Shown: positions 10,630-18,347, counted from the first letter of the stretch. The stretch is 64,000 nucleotides of DNA from an uncultured Pseudomonadota bacterium (GCA_903900265.1 CAIUMM010000111.1:62001-126000), one strand, 5' to 3'. The notes: a model not told the origin generated them from the sequence alone. Numbers and translations are program-made.

Positions 10630-11645
10630 CCCTTCTCCCTGAGCTCCCGATGCGCCTGTTTCCCCTCGCCTGCTCTCCCCTCGCCTGCTCTCCCCTCGCC
10701 AGCGTACCCGCCGCTTGCTTGCTGCTCGCTGCGTGCTCCGGAGCTCCGGACTCCGGCAGCGCCGAAAACGTGGTCGACATGACGCTCACGGAAGGCTTGG
10801 ACTATCCGGCTCCCACCGACGCCGATTTGATCTGGGACATGCCGGCGTTTGAGGTCGCGCCGTACACCGAGACGCAGATGTGCTTCGTCGGTACCTACAC
10901 CGGCGAGGACGCTGCGCTGGTGGGCTTCGGCGGCTACCAACAGGCCGAGTTCGGGCATCACGTCCTCCTGTTAGGCACCTCCACGAGCGCGGTGGACCTC
11001 CCGGACGGCACGTTCTTCGACTGCACGCGCACGCAAGACCTGCCGATGGACTCGCTTGAACCGCTCATCCTCCCGACCAAGGGCAACGGCGAGCAGTTCG
11101 GCATGGCGCTGCCCACCGGCATCGCGACCAAGCTGCGCACCGGTCAGCGGTGGATCCTGCAGGTGCACAACGTGAACACGACCGCAGACACGCTGAAGGT
11201 CAACGCGATCGGCATCGCCCCGACCATCCCGATGGAAGACGTGGTCGATTGGGCGGCCCCGTGGACCACCAATCGCGTCGGATTTACCGTCCCCCCGCAC
11301 TCCGCGCAGAAGTTGGAGTTCAATTGCACCTTTGACGTCGAGTACCACATGCTCTACCTCATGGGTCACATGCACGAATGGGGTACGCACTTCAAGCTCG
11401 AGATGCTCGACGCCGACGGCGCGCCGACCACCATGTACGAGCAGGAATGGGACCCGTCGTACCGGGACACCCCGCCGATCGTGGACTTCTCCGCGGATCC
11501 GCTGCTCGCCCCCGCCGGCACCACCTGGCGCACGACCTGCGAGTGGTTCAACGACACCGATGACGCGCTCGAGTTCCCCTCGGAGATGTGCGCTTCGGTC
11601 TCGATGGTCTACCCCGCGCTCACCGCTGACATCTGCTCGGATTGA
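10626..11645 (+). CDS. Lipoprotein related to type II copper (PHM/DBH-like) monooxygenases
   Basis: 339 residues with a lipoprotein signal (lipobox around LLLAAC, Cys37). All six copper ligands of peptidylglycine/dopamine-type monooxygenases can be placed: the CuH site as H111-H112 (GHHVLLLG) and H181 (LQVHNVN), and the CuM site as H248 and H250 (MGHMHEWG) with M321 (SEMCASV). This is read by motif alignment from memory of PHM. Known family members hydroxylate C-H bonds using copper, oxygen and an electron donor; the substrate here is unknown. The signal peptide contains a 15-base tandem repeat. The ATG at 10626 overlaps the previous stop; ATG 10650 is an alternative start. A cytochrome-like gene follows 2 bases after its stop. 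Confidence 0.8.
   Translation: MTLLPELPMRLFPLACSPLACSPLASVPAACLLLAACSGAPDSGSAENVVDMTLTEGLDYPAPTDADLIWDMPAFEVAPYTETQMCFVGTYTGEDAALVGFGGYQQAEFGHHVLLLGTSTSAVDLPDGTFFDCTRTQDLPMDSLEPLILPTKGNGEQFGMALPTGIATKLRTGQRWILQVHNVNTTADTLKVNAIGIAPTIPMEDVVDWAAPWTTNRVGFTVPPHSAQKLEFNCTFDVEYHMLYLMGHMHEWGTHFKLEMLDADGAPTTMYEQEWDPSYRDTPPIVDFSADPLLAPAGTTWRTTCEWFNDTDDALEFPSEMCASVSMVYPALTADICSD
10661..10700 (+). repeat. 15-base tandem repeat inside a signal peptide
   Basis: Two full copies and a partial third copy of a 15-base unit (beginning TCCCCTCGCC) encode the repeated peptide L-A-C-S-P in the signal sequence of the copper monooxygenase-like lipoprotein. The unit is a multiple of three, so copy-number change would keep the frame while altering the hydrophobic segment. 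Confidence 0.85.
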
Positions 11646-11647
11646 AC

Positions 11648-12007
11648 ATGCTCACCCTGCTCGTACTTGTGGCTTGTAAGCCCGATGTCGTCACCTTCAC
11701 CCAGGTTCAGGACGACATCTTCACCAACTCCTGCGCGTTCTCCAGCTGCCACAGCGACGGCGGCGGCGCGCAGGGCCTGAGCCTCGCCGAAGGCAGCGCC
11801 TATGACGCCATTGTCGGCGTTCCCTCTACCCTGTCGATGACGCTGAACCTCATCGAGCCCGGGGACCACGAGAACAGCTTTCTTTGGCAGAAGTGCGCCA
11901 ACGCCGAAGGCATCGTCGGAGAGCCGATGCCCCAAAGCTCGCCGTTGGACGCCGAGCGTCTCGCGGAGCTCGAGGCGTGGATTGACAATGGCGCGCTGAA
12001 CGACTGA
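11648..12007 (+). CDS. Small cytochrome c-like lipoprotein with a CX4CH haem motif
   Basis: 119 residues. A very short lipoprotein signal (MLTLLVLVAC, Cys10 followed by Lys at +2) precedes a haem-binding-like motif C29-x4-C34-H35 rather than the usual CX2CH. Near the C-terminus E-P-M94-P-x3-P-L followed by AELEAWIDNGA resembles the axial-Met region of secreted c-type cytochromes common in Myxococcota and Planctomycetes. Inference: a lipid-anchored, single-haem electron carrier. It starts 2 bases after the copper monooxygenase-like gene, so it is a natural candidate for its electron donor. The ATG at 11648 is chosen; a TTG two codons earlier overlaps the preceding stop. Confidence 0.75.
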   Translation: MLTLLVLVACKPDVVTFTQVQDDIFTNSCAFSSCHSDGGGAQGLSLAEGSAYDAIVGVPSTLSMTLNLIEPGDHENSFLWQKCANAEGIVGEPMPQSSPLDAERLAELEAWIDNGALND

Positions 12008-12012
12008 CCGGC

Positions 12013-12753
12013 TCAGCGACTCTCGTAGACGCCCTTGCGCGCCAAGGCGTCGGCGCGTTCGTTTTCGGCGATCCCGACGTGTCCGGCAACCCAATGCAGC
12101 TCGGCTTTCGGCCACTCAGCCATCGCCTCCTTGAGCTTGCGGATCAGCACGCCGTTGGCCTTGGCTTTCCAGCCTTGGGACAACACGCCGCGGCAATAGG
12201 AGGAGTCTGAGAACACCGCAACAGGGGTCTGTCGGTCGAGGCCCTCGTCCCGCAGCACCTCCAGCGCCATGCCGATCGCGACCAGCTCGGCGATGTTGTT
12301 GGTGCCTTCGCCGAGCGCGCGGTGGCGCTCGATGACGCGACCATCGGGCAGCTTGACGACGCAGCCCGAGCCTGCCGGGCCGGGGTTGCCGGAGCACGCG
12401 CCGTCGGTGAAGGCGCGCACCACCTCGGGAGGGAGCGCGTTGATGCGGGTTTTTGCGTCCCCCGCAGCAGCGAGCGACTGCGCTGCGGTGCGCGTACCTG
12501 CCTTGCCGAAGCCGCTGCCACGGCTGGCGGAAGTTCCTGGTTTGGCGGGGGCGTCCGCCTCGGCCGCATCTGGCAAGGAGATCGGAGCCGCGCCGGTCGC
12601 TTGGATGTTGGCCGCGCTCGCCGTGTACACCTTCGCGCCCGCGGCTTGCGAGTACCGGACCTTGCGCATCCCCCCCGCGACGATGGCGTGCCCCGCGTCA
12701 TCGACTTCCGCCCAAACTTCCTTTCCTTTGAACTGAACCGAAACCCAGGGCAT
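12013..12753 (-). CDS. rnhA: Ribonuclease HI with an N-terminal extension
   Basis: 246 residues: an N-terminal region of about 110 residues, then a complete RNase HI domain (FTDGACSGNPGPAG, with the first catalytic Asp; the NNIAELVAIG Glu; the FSDSSYCRGV Asp; and WVAGHVGIAENERAD with the last His/Asp). RNase HI degrades the RNA strand of RNA-DNA hybrids. The N-terminus (MPWVSVQFKGKEVWAEVDD) does not look like the viroplasmin-type hybrid-binding domain of eukaryotic RNase H1; it may be a different substrate-binding module followed by an Ala/Pro-rich linker. It converges on the cytochrome-like gene, ending 5 bases from its stop. Confidence 0.93.
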   Translation of the reverse strand: MPWVSVQFKGKEVWAEVDDAGHAIVAGGMRKVRYSQAAGAKVYTASAANIQATGAAPISLPDAAEADAPAKPGTSASRGSGFGKAGTRTAAQSLAAAGDAKTRINALPPEVVRAFTDGACSGNPGPAGSGCVVKLPDGRVIERHRALGEGTNNIAELVAIGMALEVLRDEGLDRQTPVAVFSDSSYCRGVLSQGWKAKANGVLIRKLKEAMAEWPKAELHWVAGHVGIAENERADALARKGVYESR

Positions 12754-12779
12754 GACGTCTCCACACTGAACTACGACCG

Positions 12780-14969
12780 TCAGCGGCCGCCTACACGATG
12801 AGAGAGTCCAGTTGAAGCACCGAACTCATAGAGGCTGTGGTTATAACACCCCACGGAGCAGCCCTGCGAGTACATTTTCTCACGCCGGGCCTGCACTTCG
12901 GGGGATGCCCAAAGCTCGGACAAGGGCGTCTGGAACACATTGCCAGCGACCAACCCCTCGCCTCCCCAGACACAACAGGGCAAGAAGCTGCCGTCAAACC
13001 GCACACCGTACTGATCGATGAATCCTAAACACCGGACGGGACCCGATTCCCCCCGATGGTAGCCCAGCGCCTCGGCGTAGTAATGGGCCCGAGCGGCGAC
13101 TCCAGCGTCTCCTGCGGCGATCTCCGCGACCGCCGCCTGCCAGACCGCGGCGTCTTCGGCGCGCAGGTACAAGTCCGGCGCGTCGTTGACCGGCCAGAAG
13201 TCAAAGCGGGCGCCCGCGGCTCGGACCATTTTCCAGACCGCGACGAGCTCGCCGACGTTCTCGCGCGTGACCGTAAAGTACACGCACGGGTCGAGTCCGC
13301 CGCCCGCGCGAGACTGCGCGACGACGCGCTCCAGCGCGCTCCAGGTGAGCGCGTGGCTCCCCGCTCGCCCCCGCAAGCGATCGTGGGTAGCGGCGATACC
13401 GTCGATGCTCATCGACAGACTGTCGATGCCTGCATCGGTGATTCGCTGCCAATGACGCTCCACGAGCGTGCCGTTGGTCGTGACGTTCACCGATAAGCCG
13501 CGGGCGCGCGCCGCGGCCACGATCTCAAAAAACTGGGGATGTAACAGCGGCTCTCCGCCGGTCAAAACCACCGTGCGCGTCCCAATCCGCTGCGCCTCGT
13601 CAAACAAGCGCTCAGCGTCGGCGAGCGGAACATTCTCCTTGCCTTCCCACAAGTCACAGAACGAACAACGTAGGTTGCAACCCCGATTGATGAGGAACAA
13701 CAACGTCAACGGCTTGGACGCCGTGCGCGACGGCAGGTGTCCGTCCACCGGCTGCGTCGCCACAAAATCCCGACCACGGCCCTGATGCACCTGCTGCCAC
13801 GCCTGAGCCACCGCGCGCCAATCGTAGGCGCCGACCCAGCGACGCGCCGCGCGACCGATGTCAAGGCGGCGGGACGCATCCCACAGCAGCGCCTGCACCG
13901 CGTCTGCGAAGTCCTCGCGCTCCGCAAAGACAATGTGCCGCTCCCCCTCAACGGCGAGCCCTTCTGCGCCCAGCGGGGTGGAGACCACCGCCTTCGCTGC
14001 CGCAAAATACTCCAGCAGCTTCATCCGCGTGCCGCCGCCCGCAAACACGGGGCAAAGGCAGATGTCTGCCGATCGAATGTGCGCAGGCAGGTCTTCGACC
14101 GGCCCGGTGAACACGATCGTCGCGCCCCCTCCGCGCTGGCCGGCAAACTCAAGCGGGGGGTTCAGACCGGCGATGAGGATCGTCGCGGACGCCGGCAAGC
14201 ACGGCGCGACCTCACGAGCGAGGAACTCTACGGCCTCGCGATTCGGACCGTAGTGCAGCGTGCCGTGAAAGAACAGCACCGGCCCGCCGCCCAGTCCGTA
14301 GCGCACGCGCAGGTCCAGCTTGCGTGCCTCGTACGCCGAGATGTCCACCCCGTGTGGAACGTGCCAGATCGGGCGCGTGACGCCGGCGCCGCGCAGGCGC
14401 TCCCCGTCCTCGGTCGAGCAAACCACGACGTCATCGGCGCGATTGAGCAGCGCGACCTCGATGCGTCGGAGCATCGAAACCCGCGCGGGAGCGAGATCAT
14501 TCGTTTGCGCGAGGCGGTCGAACTCGGCGTTGTGGGTGCCCACGGCGATGCGCCCGCCCAGCACCCGCTTGGCGATCCAGGCGGGCACGATGAACCCGGG
14601 AAATTCCGGTTGCCACACCTCTACCTGCTCCTGACGCCCCACGTAGAGCACCCGCGCCCACCAAGCCGGATCGAACATCGACCGGTAGAGCAGGGTTTCT
14701 TCCTCCGGATATCCAGCTCGGGCAACCCAACGTGCAGCGCGCGCTTGGTTGCGCAGCAACGGGGCCTCCTCAAAGGCTCGAAACCGAGGGCCGAAGGGAA
14801 CCGCGGTCCACCCGGCAGCATCCACGCGCCAGTATTGGTCGCGATCTTCGGTGACTACGCTGACCACGTCCCCCGCGGCGGCGAGCGCCTCGACCGTACG
14901 CACGATCTTGACCGCAGCGCCATGCCACGCAGGGAACAGGTCCGGCCGTGTGAGTACGGCGATTCGCAT
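12780..14969 (-). CDS. Fusion of a GT4-type glycosyltransferase and a radical SAM/SPASM-like enzyme
   Basis: One uninterrupted 729-residue frame. Residues 1 to about 395 form a GT-B glycosyltransferase of the GT4 type: an N-terminal ALTRPDLFPAWHGAAVK-like start, HVPHGVD at 203-209, and the nucleotide-sugar region GGGTRMKLLEYFAAAKAVVS at 311-330. Residues about 415-729 are a radical SAM domain with the [4Fe-4S] ligands C431-x3-C435-x2-C438, the TGGEPLLHP segment and a C-terminal cysteine set (C647, C665, C666, C704, C708) resembling a SPASM auxiliary-cluster region. Such a single-chain fusion is unusual. Inference: coupled glycosyl transfer and radical modification of one substrate. No radical SAM partner peptide is evident beside it. 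Confidence 0.88.
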   Translation of the reverse strand: MRIAVLTRPDLFPAWHGAAVKIVRTVEALAAAGDVVSVVTEDRDQYWRVDAAGWTAVPFGPRFRAFEEAPLLRNQARAARWVARAGYPEEETLLYRSMFDPAWWARVLYVGRQEQVEVWQPEFPGFIVPAWIAKRVLGGRIAVGTHNAEFDRLAQTNDLAPARVSMLRRIEVALLNRADDVVVCSTEDGERLRGAGVTRPIWHVPHGVDISAYEARKLDLRVRYGLGGGPVLFFHGTLHYGPNREAVEFLAREVAPCLPASATILIAGLNPPLEFAGQRGGGATIVFTGPVEDLPAHIRSADICLCPVFAGGGTRMKLLEYFAAAKAVVSTPLGAEGLAVEGERHIVFAEREDFADAVQALLWDASRRLDIGRAARRWVGAYDWRAVAQAWQQVHQGRGRDFVATQPVDGHLPSRTASKPLTLLFLINRGCNLRCSFCDLWEGKENVPLADAERLFDEAQRIGTRTVVLTGGEPLLHPQFFEIVAAARARGLSVNVTTNGTLVERHWQRITDAGIDSLSMSIDGIAATHDRLRGRAGSHALTWSALERVVAQSRAGGGLDPCVYFTVTRENVGELVAVWKMVRAAGARFDFWPVNDAPDLYLRAEDAAVWQAAVAEIAAGDAGVAARAHYYAEALGYHRGESGPVRCLGFIDQYGVRFDGSFLPCCVWGGEGLVAGNVFQTPLSELWASPEVQARREKMYSQGCSVGCYNHSLYEFGASTGLSHRVGGR

Positions 14970-15028
14970 CGCGAGAGTCTACCTTCAACCGCACGCCACA
15001 ACGACGACCCGGCTACCAAAAACGACGA

Positions 15029-15973
15029 CTACCGGAACAGGCGGCTGACCGAGTCGTTGGAGTGGATCGAGCGGATGGCCTCGGCGAGCAGCCCGCCGAT
15101 CGGCACGCTGACGATCTTGCCGCTGGCGATCGCTTCGGGACGGAGCGGGATGGAGTCGGAGACAAAGACCTTCTCGATCGTGCTTTCGATGACGCGGCTG
15201 ATCGCCGGACCGGACAGCACGGGGTGGGTCGCCACCGCGAAGATGCGCTGCGCGCCGCCGTCTTTGAGCGCCGTCGCCGCTTTGCCGAGGGTTCCGGCGG
15301 TGTCGATCATGTCGTCGACGATGACGCAGTCTTTGTCGCGAACGTCGCCGATGATGTGCAGCGCCTCGGACTGATTGGGCCCGGAGCGGCGCTTGTCGAT
15401 GATCGCGAGGCCCGCGCCCAAGGGCTTGGCGAAGCCGCGCGCACGCTCCACGCCACCGGCGTCGGGGGAGACGATGACCGTGCGGGCGCCGTCGATGTGC
15501 TTGGCTACCGCCGCCCGCAACGTCGGCCCGGCGTAGAGGTTGTCTACGGGAATGTTGAAGAAGCCCTGAATCTGCCCGGCGTGCAAATCGAGGGTCAACA
15601 CGCGATCGATCCCCGACGCGGTGAGCAGGTCCGCGACCAGCTTGGCGCTGATCGGCGCGCGGGGCGCGACCTTGCGGTCCTGCCGCGAATAGCCGTAGTA
15701 CGGGACCACCGCGGTGATGCGCTCGGCGCTCGCGCGCTTGCACGCGTCGGCCATGATCAACAGCTCCATCAAGTGATCATTGGTGGGGTAGCAGGTCGAC
15801 TGGATCAGAAAGACGTCGCGGCCACGAACGTTCTCTTCGATCTCAACCTGAATCTCGCCGTCCGAAAACTTGCTGACCCGCGCGTTGCCCAGCGGCGCCC
15901 CGAGCGATGCGGCGATCGACGCCGCCAAACCAGGGTTCGAGTTGCCGGCGAGGAGACGAAGCTCAAGGTACAT
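15029..15973 (-). CDS. prs: Ribose-phosphate pyrophosphokinase (PRPP synthetase)
   Basis: Makes PRPP from ribose 5-phosphate and ATP for nucleotide, His and Trp synthesis. 314 residues, the normal class I length. Seen: SKFSDGEIQVEI, the flexible-loop and Mg region VLTLDLHAGQIQGFF, the pyrophosphate/ribose phosphate loops VSPDAGGVERA and VIVDDMIDTAGTL. The ATG at 15973 gives the canonical N-terminus. Together with pyrE, guaB and a deoxynucleoside kinase it is one of four nucleotide metabolism genes scattered through this window, none of them clustered. Confidence 0.97.
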   Translation of the reverse strand: MYLELRLLAGNSNPGLAASIAASLGAPLGNARVSKFSDGEIQVEIEENVRGRDVFLIQSTCYPTNDHLMELLIMADACKRASAERITAVVPYYGYSRQDRKVAPRAPISAKLVADLLTASGIDRVLTLDLHAGQIQGFFNIPVDNLYAGPTLRAAVAKHIDGARTVIVSPDAGGVERARGFAKPLGAGLAIIDKRRSGPNQSEALHIIGDVRDKDCVIVDDMIDTAGTLGKAATALKDGGAQRIFAVATHPVLSGPAISRVIESTIEKVFVSDSIPLRPEAIASGKIVSVPIGGLLAEAIRSIHSNDSVSRLFR

Positions 15974-16096
15974 CGGAACACCCGTGGCGAATGTGGAAGG
16001 AGCGCGAGGAACGCCGCGGCATCGTCACACGCGAACCGGGCGGCGGCAAGGGCTGGCCCGGAGAGAAGCAGAATGTCATGGAGCGCGACTCCAAAG

Positions 16097-16124
16097 GGTC
16101 TACAATCGCGCCGCGACCGCTCAA
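16097..16124 (-). promoter_or_regulatory. Possible prs promoter
   Basis: Reading the minus strand, TTGAGC (16124-16119) is separated by 16 bases from TAGACC (16102-16097), a moderate sigma70-like pair about 120 bases upstream of prs. The match is weak at the -10 and was picked because the other minus-strand promoters in this window share a TTGA core. Confidence 0.3.
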
Positions 16125-16135
16125 ACGCGCGCCCG

Positions 16136-16372
16136 TCAGGACCGAGCCGCGCCGAAGCTGAGCACCGTCACGCGCTCGCCCACGCGCACGGGGGCCTCGT
16201 CCATCGCCAAGGGGCCCGGAGCGACGTCCGGCTTCGACCGATGCACCTCGACGTGAAAACCCGCATCCGCAGCACGAAGTGCCTCACGGGTATGCCCCAC
16301 CTGCTGGGGCGTGGTGATGCCGACGTACAACGCGCGGAGCGCGTCGGCGGGGAGATCGGAGATGTCGTTCAC
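16136..16372 (-). CDS. Small unknown protein, 78 residues
   Basis: Unrecognised short protein (VNDISDLPADALRALYVGITT...) without signal peptide or membrane segment, ending in a beta-strand-like VGERVTVLSFG. The frame is open to 16492, but GTG at 16372 is preferred: AGGAG lies 6 bases upstream and a good -35/-10 pair lies at 16397-16425. The ATG at 16420 sits inside the -35 box and would precede the transcription start. It is followed after 162 bases by prs. The composition looks like a real protein, but no homologue can be named. Confidence 0.55.
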   Translation of the reverse strand: MNDISDLPADALRALYVGITTPQQVGHTREALRAADAGFHVEVHRSKPDVAPGPLAMDEAPVRVGERVTVLSFGAARS

Positions 16373-16396
16373 GAAGGACTCCTGTTGCCCTGTTGC

Positions 16397-16425
16397 ATAG
16401 TCTACCCCGAATCTTGTCATGTCAA
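16397..16425 (-). promoter_or_regulatory. Sigma70-type promoter for the 78-residue gene
   Basis: On the minus strand a perfect TTGACA (16425-16420) is followed after 17 bases by GACTAT (16402-16397). A ribosome-binding AGGAG and a GTG start follow about 20 bases downstream, so spacing agrees with a short 5' leader. Confidence 0.5.
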
Positions 16426-16548
16426 GGGAAATGGGCCAGCTCAAGGGGACCGCGGACGTTTCACAGGAGCTCAGGTGGCCGACGCCGCGCAACTTCGCTA
16501 CGCTCGAAACGGTCGCACCCTCACCGCCGCGATCGAGGAAGAACCCAG

Positions 16549-16935
16549 ATGGGAAGCATCGTCGTCACCGGCGCATCCATGCAGTGCACGTTCGGAACCA
16601 CTCCGGGCACGCTCACCGTGCTCCCGACTCCGCACAAGGCGGGCCAGAAGCCGATCGCCACGGTGATGGATCACGCGCCGAACACCAACATCGCGCCCTT
16701 CGGTGTGTGCAGCTCCTTGGCGAACCCCGACGTGGCGAAGGCGACAGCCGCAGCGCTCGGCGTTTTGACGCCCCAACCCTGTGTACCGGCGACGGCCGCC
16801 CCCTGGGTTCCGGGCGCCCGTAAGGTCAAGGTCCGCAAAATGAGCGCGCTGCTTTCGGACTGCAAGCTGACCTGCTCCTACGGAGGAATGATCAGCATCA
16901 CCGTGCCGGGCCAGTTCAAGGTGACCGGCACGTAG
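16549..16935 (+). CDS. DUF4280 / PAAR-like spike protein
   Basis: 128 residues from the ATG at 16549, with GAGGAAG just upstream. The sequence follows the DUF4280 pattern: VTGASMQCTFGTTPGTL at the start, central NIAPFGVCSSLANPDVA, then TPQPCVPATAAPWVPG and the C-terminal LTCSYGGMISITVPG. DUF4280 proteins are regarded as PAAR-like tips that cap the spike of contractile injection systems (type VI secretion or extracellular phage-tail-like devices). No other injection-system gene (sheath, tube, VgrG, ClpV) is visible in the window, so it is an orphan here; it may serve a system encoded elsewhere or carry an effector role. Confidence 0.88.
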   Translation: MGSIVVTGASMQCTFGTTPGTLTVLPTPHKAGQKPIATVMDHAPNTNIAPFGVCSSLANPDVAKATAAALGVLTPQPCVPATAAPWVPGARKVKVRKMSALLSDCKLTCSYGGMISITVPGQFKVTGT

Positions 16936-16944
16936 CCGCCGCGC

Positions 16945-17595
16945 TCAGCCGCCCGTCGGCGTCCACTCCGCGCGGCGCAAAAAGCTGCCTCGCAAGTACT
17001 CTTGCTCGATCACCTTGGCCATTTCGCCGACGTCGCGGAACTGATCCCAGTCCACGCGGATCACCGGAACAGACCTTGAGATATCGTTGATAAACCGGTC
17101 ATATTCAGCATAGAGCGCCACAAGGTACTCCATGGAGATGCCCGACTCGACGTCGCGCTCGCGCAGGCGGATGCGCTCAAACGAGCGCTCCGGGGTGACA
17201 TCGAGGTAGACAATCACGTTGGGCCTGCACATGAAATTCGACATGTGCTTGAACAAAGACAGGTAGTTGCGGTAGTCCCGCTCCTCCATGATCCCCAGCG
17301 TCACCAAGGTGCGCGCGAAAACCGCATCCTCGTAGATGGTGCGATCCTGCACCCCTCCCCCGCCGCGCCAGATGATCTCCTGATGCTGCTGAAAGCGTCG
17401 ATTCAGCAGGTAGATCTGGGTCGCGAACGCGTAGCGGGGCGTGTCGCGGTAGAAATCCGCGAGGTACTCGTTGTCCTGCACCGGCTCGAAGTAGACCGGG
17501 AGGTTCAAGTGCGCCCCGAGCGTCGTCGCCAGGGTGCTTTTTCCCGCGCCGATCATGCCGGCGATGCCGATGAACAGGTCTTGCAAGCGCTCCAT
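16945..17595 (-). CDS. Deoxynucleoside kinase family protein
   Basis: 216 residues, size and motifs of the deoxyguanosine/deoxyadenosine kinase family that phosphorylates deoxynucleosides for salvage. Seen: P-loop GMIGAGKS at residues 13-20, the substrate-binding EPV at about 37-39, QDRTIYEDAVFA with the catalytic D-R, and the lid arginines in FERIRLRERDVE. The ATG at 17595 is preceded by GAGGT at a suitable distance. A TATAAA box lies just upstream on the same strand (about 17614-17619), next to a G-quadruplex-type sequence. The preferred base cannot be told from sequence. Confidence 0.9.
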   Translation of the reverse strand: MERLQDLFIGIAGMIGAGKSTLATTLGAHLNLPVYFEPVQDNEYLADFYRDTPRYAFATQIYLLNRRFQQHQEIIWRGGGGVQDRTIYEDAVFARTLVTLGIMEERDYRNYLSLFKHMSNFMCRPNVIVYLDVTPERSFERIRLRERDVESGISMEYLVALYAEYDRFINDISRSVPVIRVDWDQFRDVGEMAKVIEQEYLRGSFLRRAEWTPTGG

Positions 17596-17620
17596 CGTTT
17601 ACCTCAGGTACGCTTTATAA

Positions 17621-17655
17621 CCCCCCTGGCCCCACCCTGGACCCCACTGGACCCC
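17621..17655 (-). other. Predicted G-quadruplex-forming sequence
   Basis: On the minus strand five guanine runs (4, 4, 3, 4 and 6 Gs, read from 17655 down to 17621) are separated by loops of 6, 4, 1 and 3 bases, a canonical G-quadruplex pattern. It begins at the stop codon of the lipoprotein gene and ends next to the TATAAA upstream of the deoxynucleoside kinase, so it could act in DNA at the promoter or in the intergenic RNA. Confidence 0.55.
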
Positions 17656-18347
17656 TACTCGACGAGCATCCCCCGCGCCTTCAACAGCTCTGCGAGCCCG
17701 GGCTCGGAATGAAGCCACGGCTCGCCGTCGCCCAGATTGCCGTGCTCGTCGACCGCGGGCACGACGACATGCACGCTCCCCCGCCCCCGCGTGAGCACGT
17801 CCACCACGCGGTCCGGCCGCACCGTGACGCTCGCGTCGGAGTCCGATCCCGCAGCAAATAAGCTCGAACCTGCTGACATTCGGAGCGAGGGGCCGTGTAT
17901 ATCGACGGTGATCGCCGACCCAGCGTCGCGAACCACCGCGATCGATGGCACTCCAGCCCGCCCGGCCCGCACATCCGAGGGTCGCTGAACGAGGATCGGG
18001 CTCAACGGACCGACCTGCGCGAGCGTTGCTACCGGCTGGGTGAATCGCAGCACAAAATCGAGCTCGTCGCCACGAATCGCGTAGCCAACGGCGAGCACCG
18101 TCCCTCCGGCAGCGATCACCTCGGCGCGATTGGACACCCGCGGTTGTTCCAGCACATCCGCGCATTGTTCCGCGCCCACACAATCGATCCCGTCACGCCA
18201 GACGTTCTCGGCGCGCTCCTCGATCACCGCGACGCCGTGCCGGATGCGCACGTCGTACACCATGCGGTCTTCACAGCCTGCTAGCACAAGCAACGCCGAA
18301 ACGCTGCCTATGCACCAAAGCAGGCGAACGAATCGCGCAAGCCTCAA
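17655..18347 (-). CDS. Predicted lipoprotein of unknown function
   Basis: 230 residues with a clear lipoprotein signal (WCIGSVSALLVLAGC, lipidated Cys at about residue 25). The mature part has the feel of several beta strands with repeated short Val-rich segments; no family was recognised and no catalytic motif is evident. Translation begins at a TTG (18347) that overlaps the stop of the DUF2934 gene as TTGA, implying coupling to that gene. Its own stop lies in a G-rich stretch. Confidence 0.75.
   Translation of the reverse strand: MRLARFVRLLWCIGSVSALLVLAGCEDRMVYDVRIRHGVAVIEERAENVWRDGIDCVGAEQCADVLEQPRVSNRAEVIAAGGTVLAVGYAIRGDELDFVLRFTQPVATLAQVGPLSPILVQRPSDVRAGRAGVPSIAVVRDAGSAITVDIHGPSLRMSAGSSLFAAGSDSDASVTVRPDRVVDVLTRGRGSVHVVVPAVDEHGNLGDGEPWLHSEPGLAELLKARGMLVE

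Noticed and set aside
12780-14969. Idea that the GT4/radical SAM protein is an assembly chimera
   Set aside because: The frame is continuous through the junction with uniform codon use and no repeated or ambiguous sequence; resequencing would still be prudent.
16373-16492. Longer start of the small gene at ATG 16420 or further upstream
   Set aside because: The ATG overlaps a perfect TTGACA box and lacks a ribosome site, while GTG 16372 has AGGAG and correct spacing.
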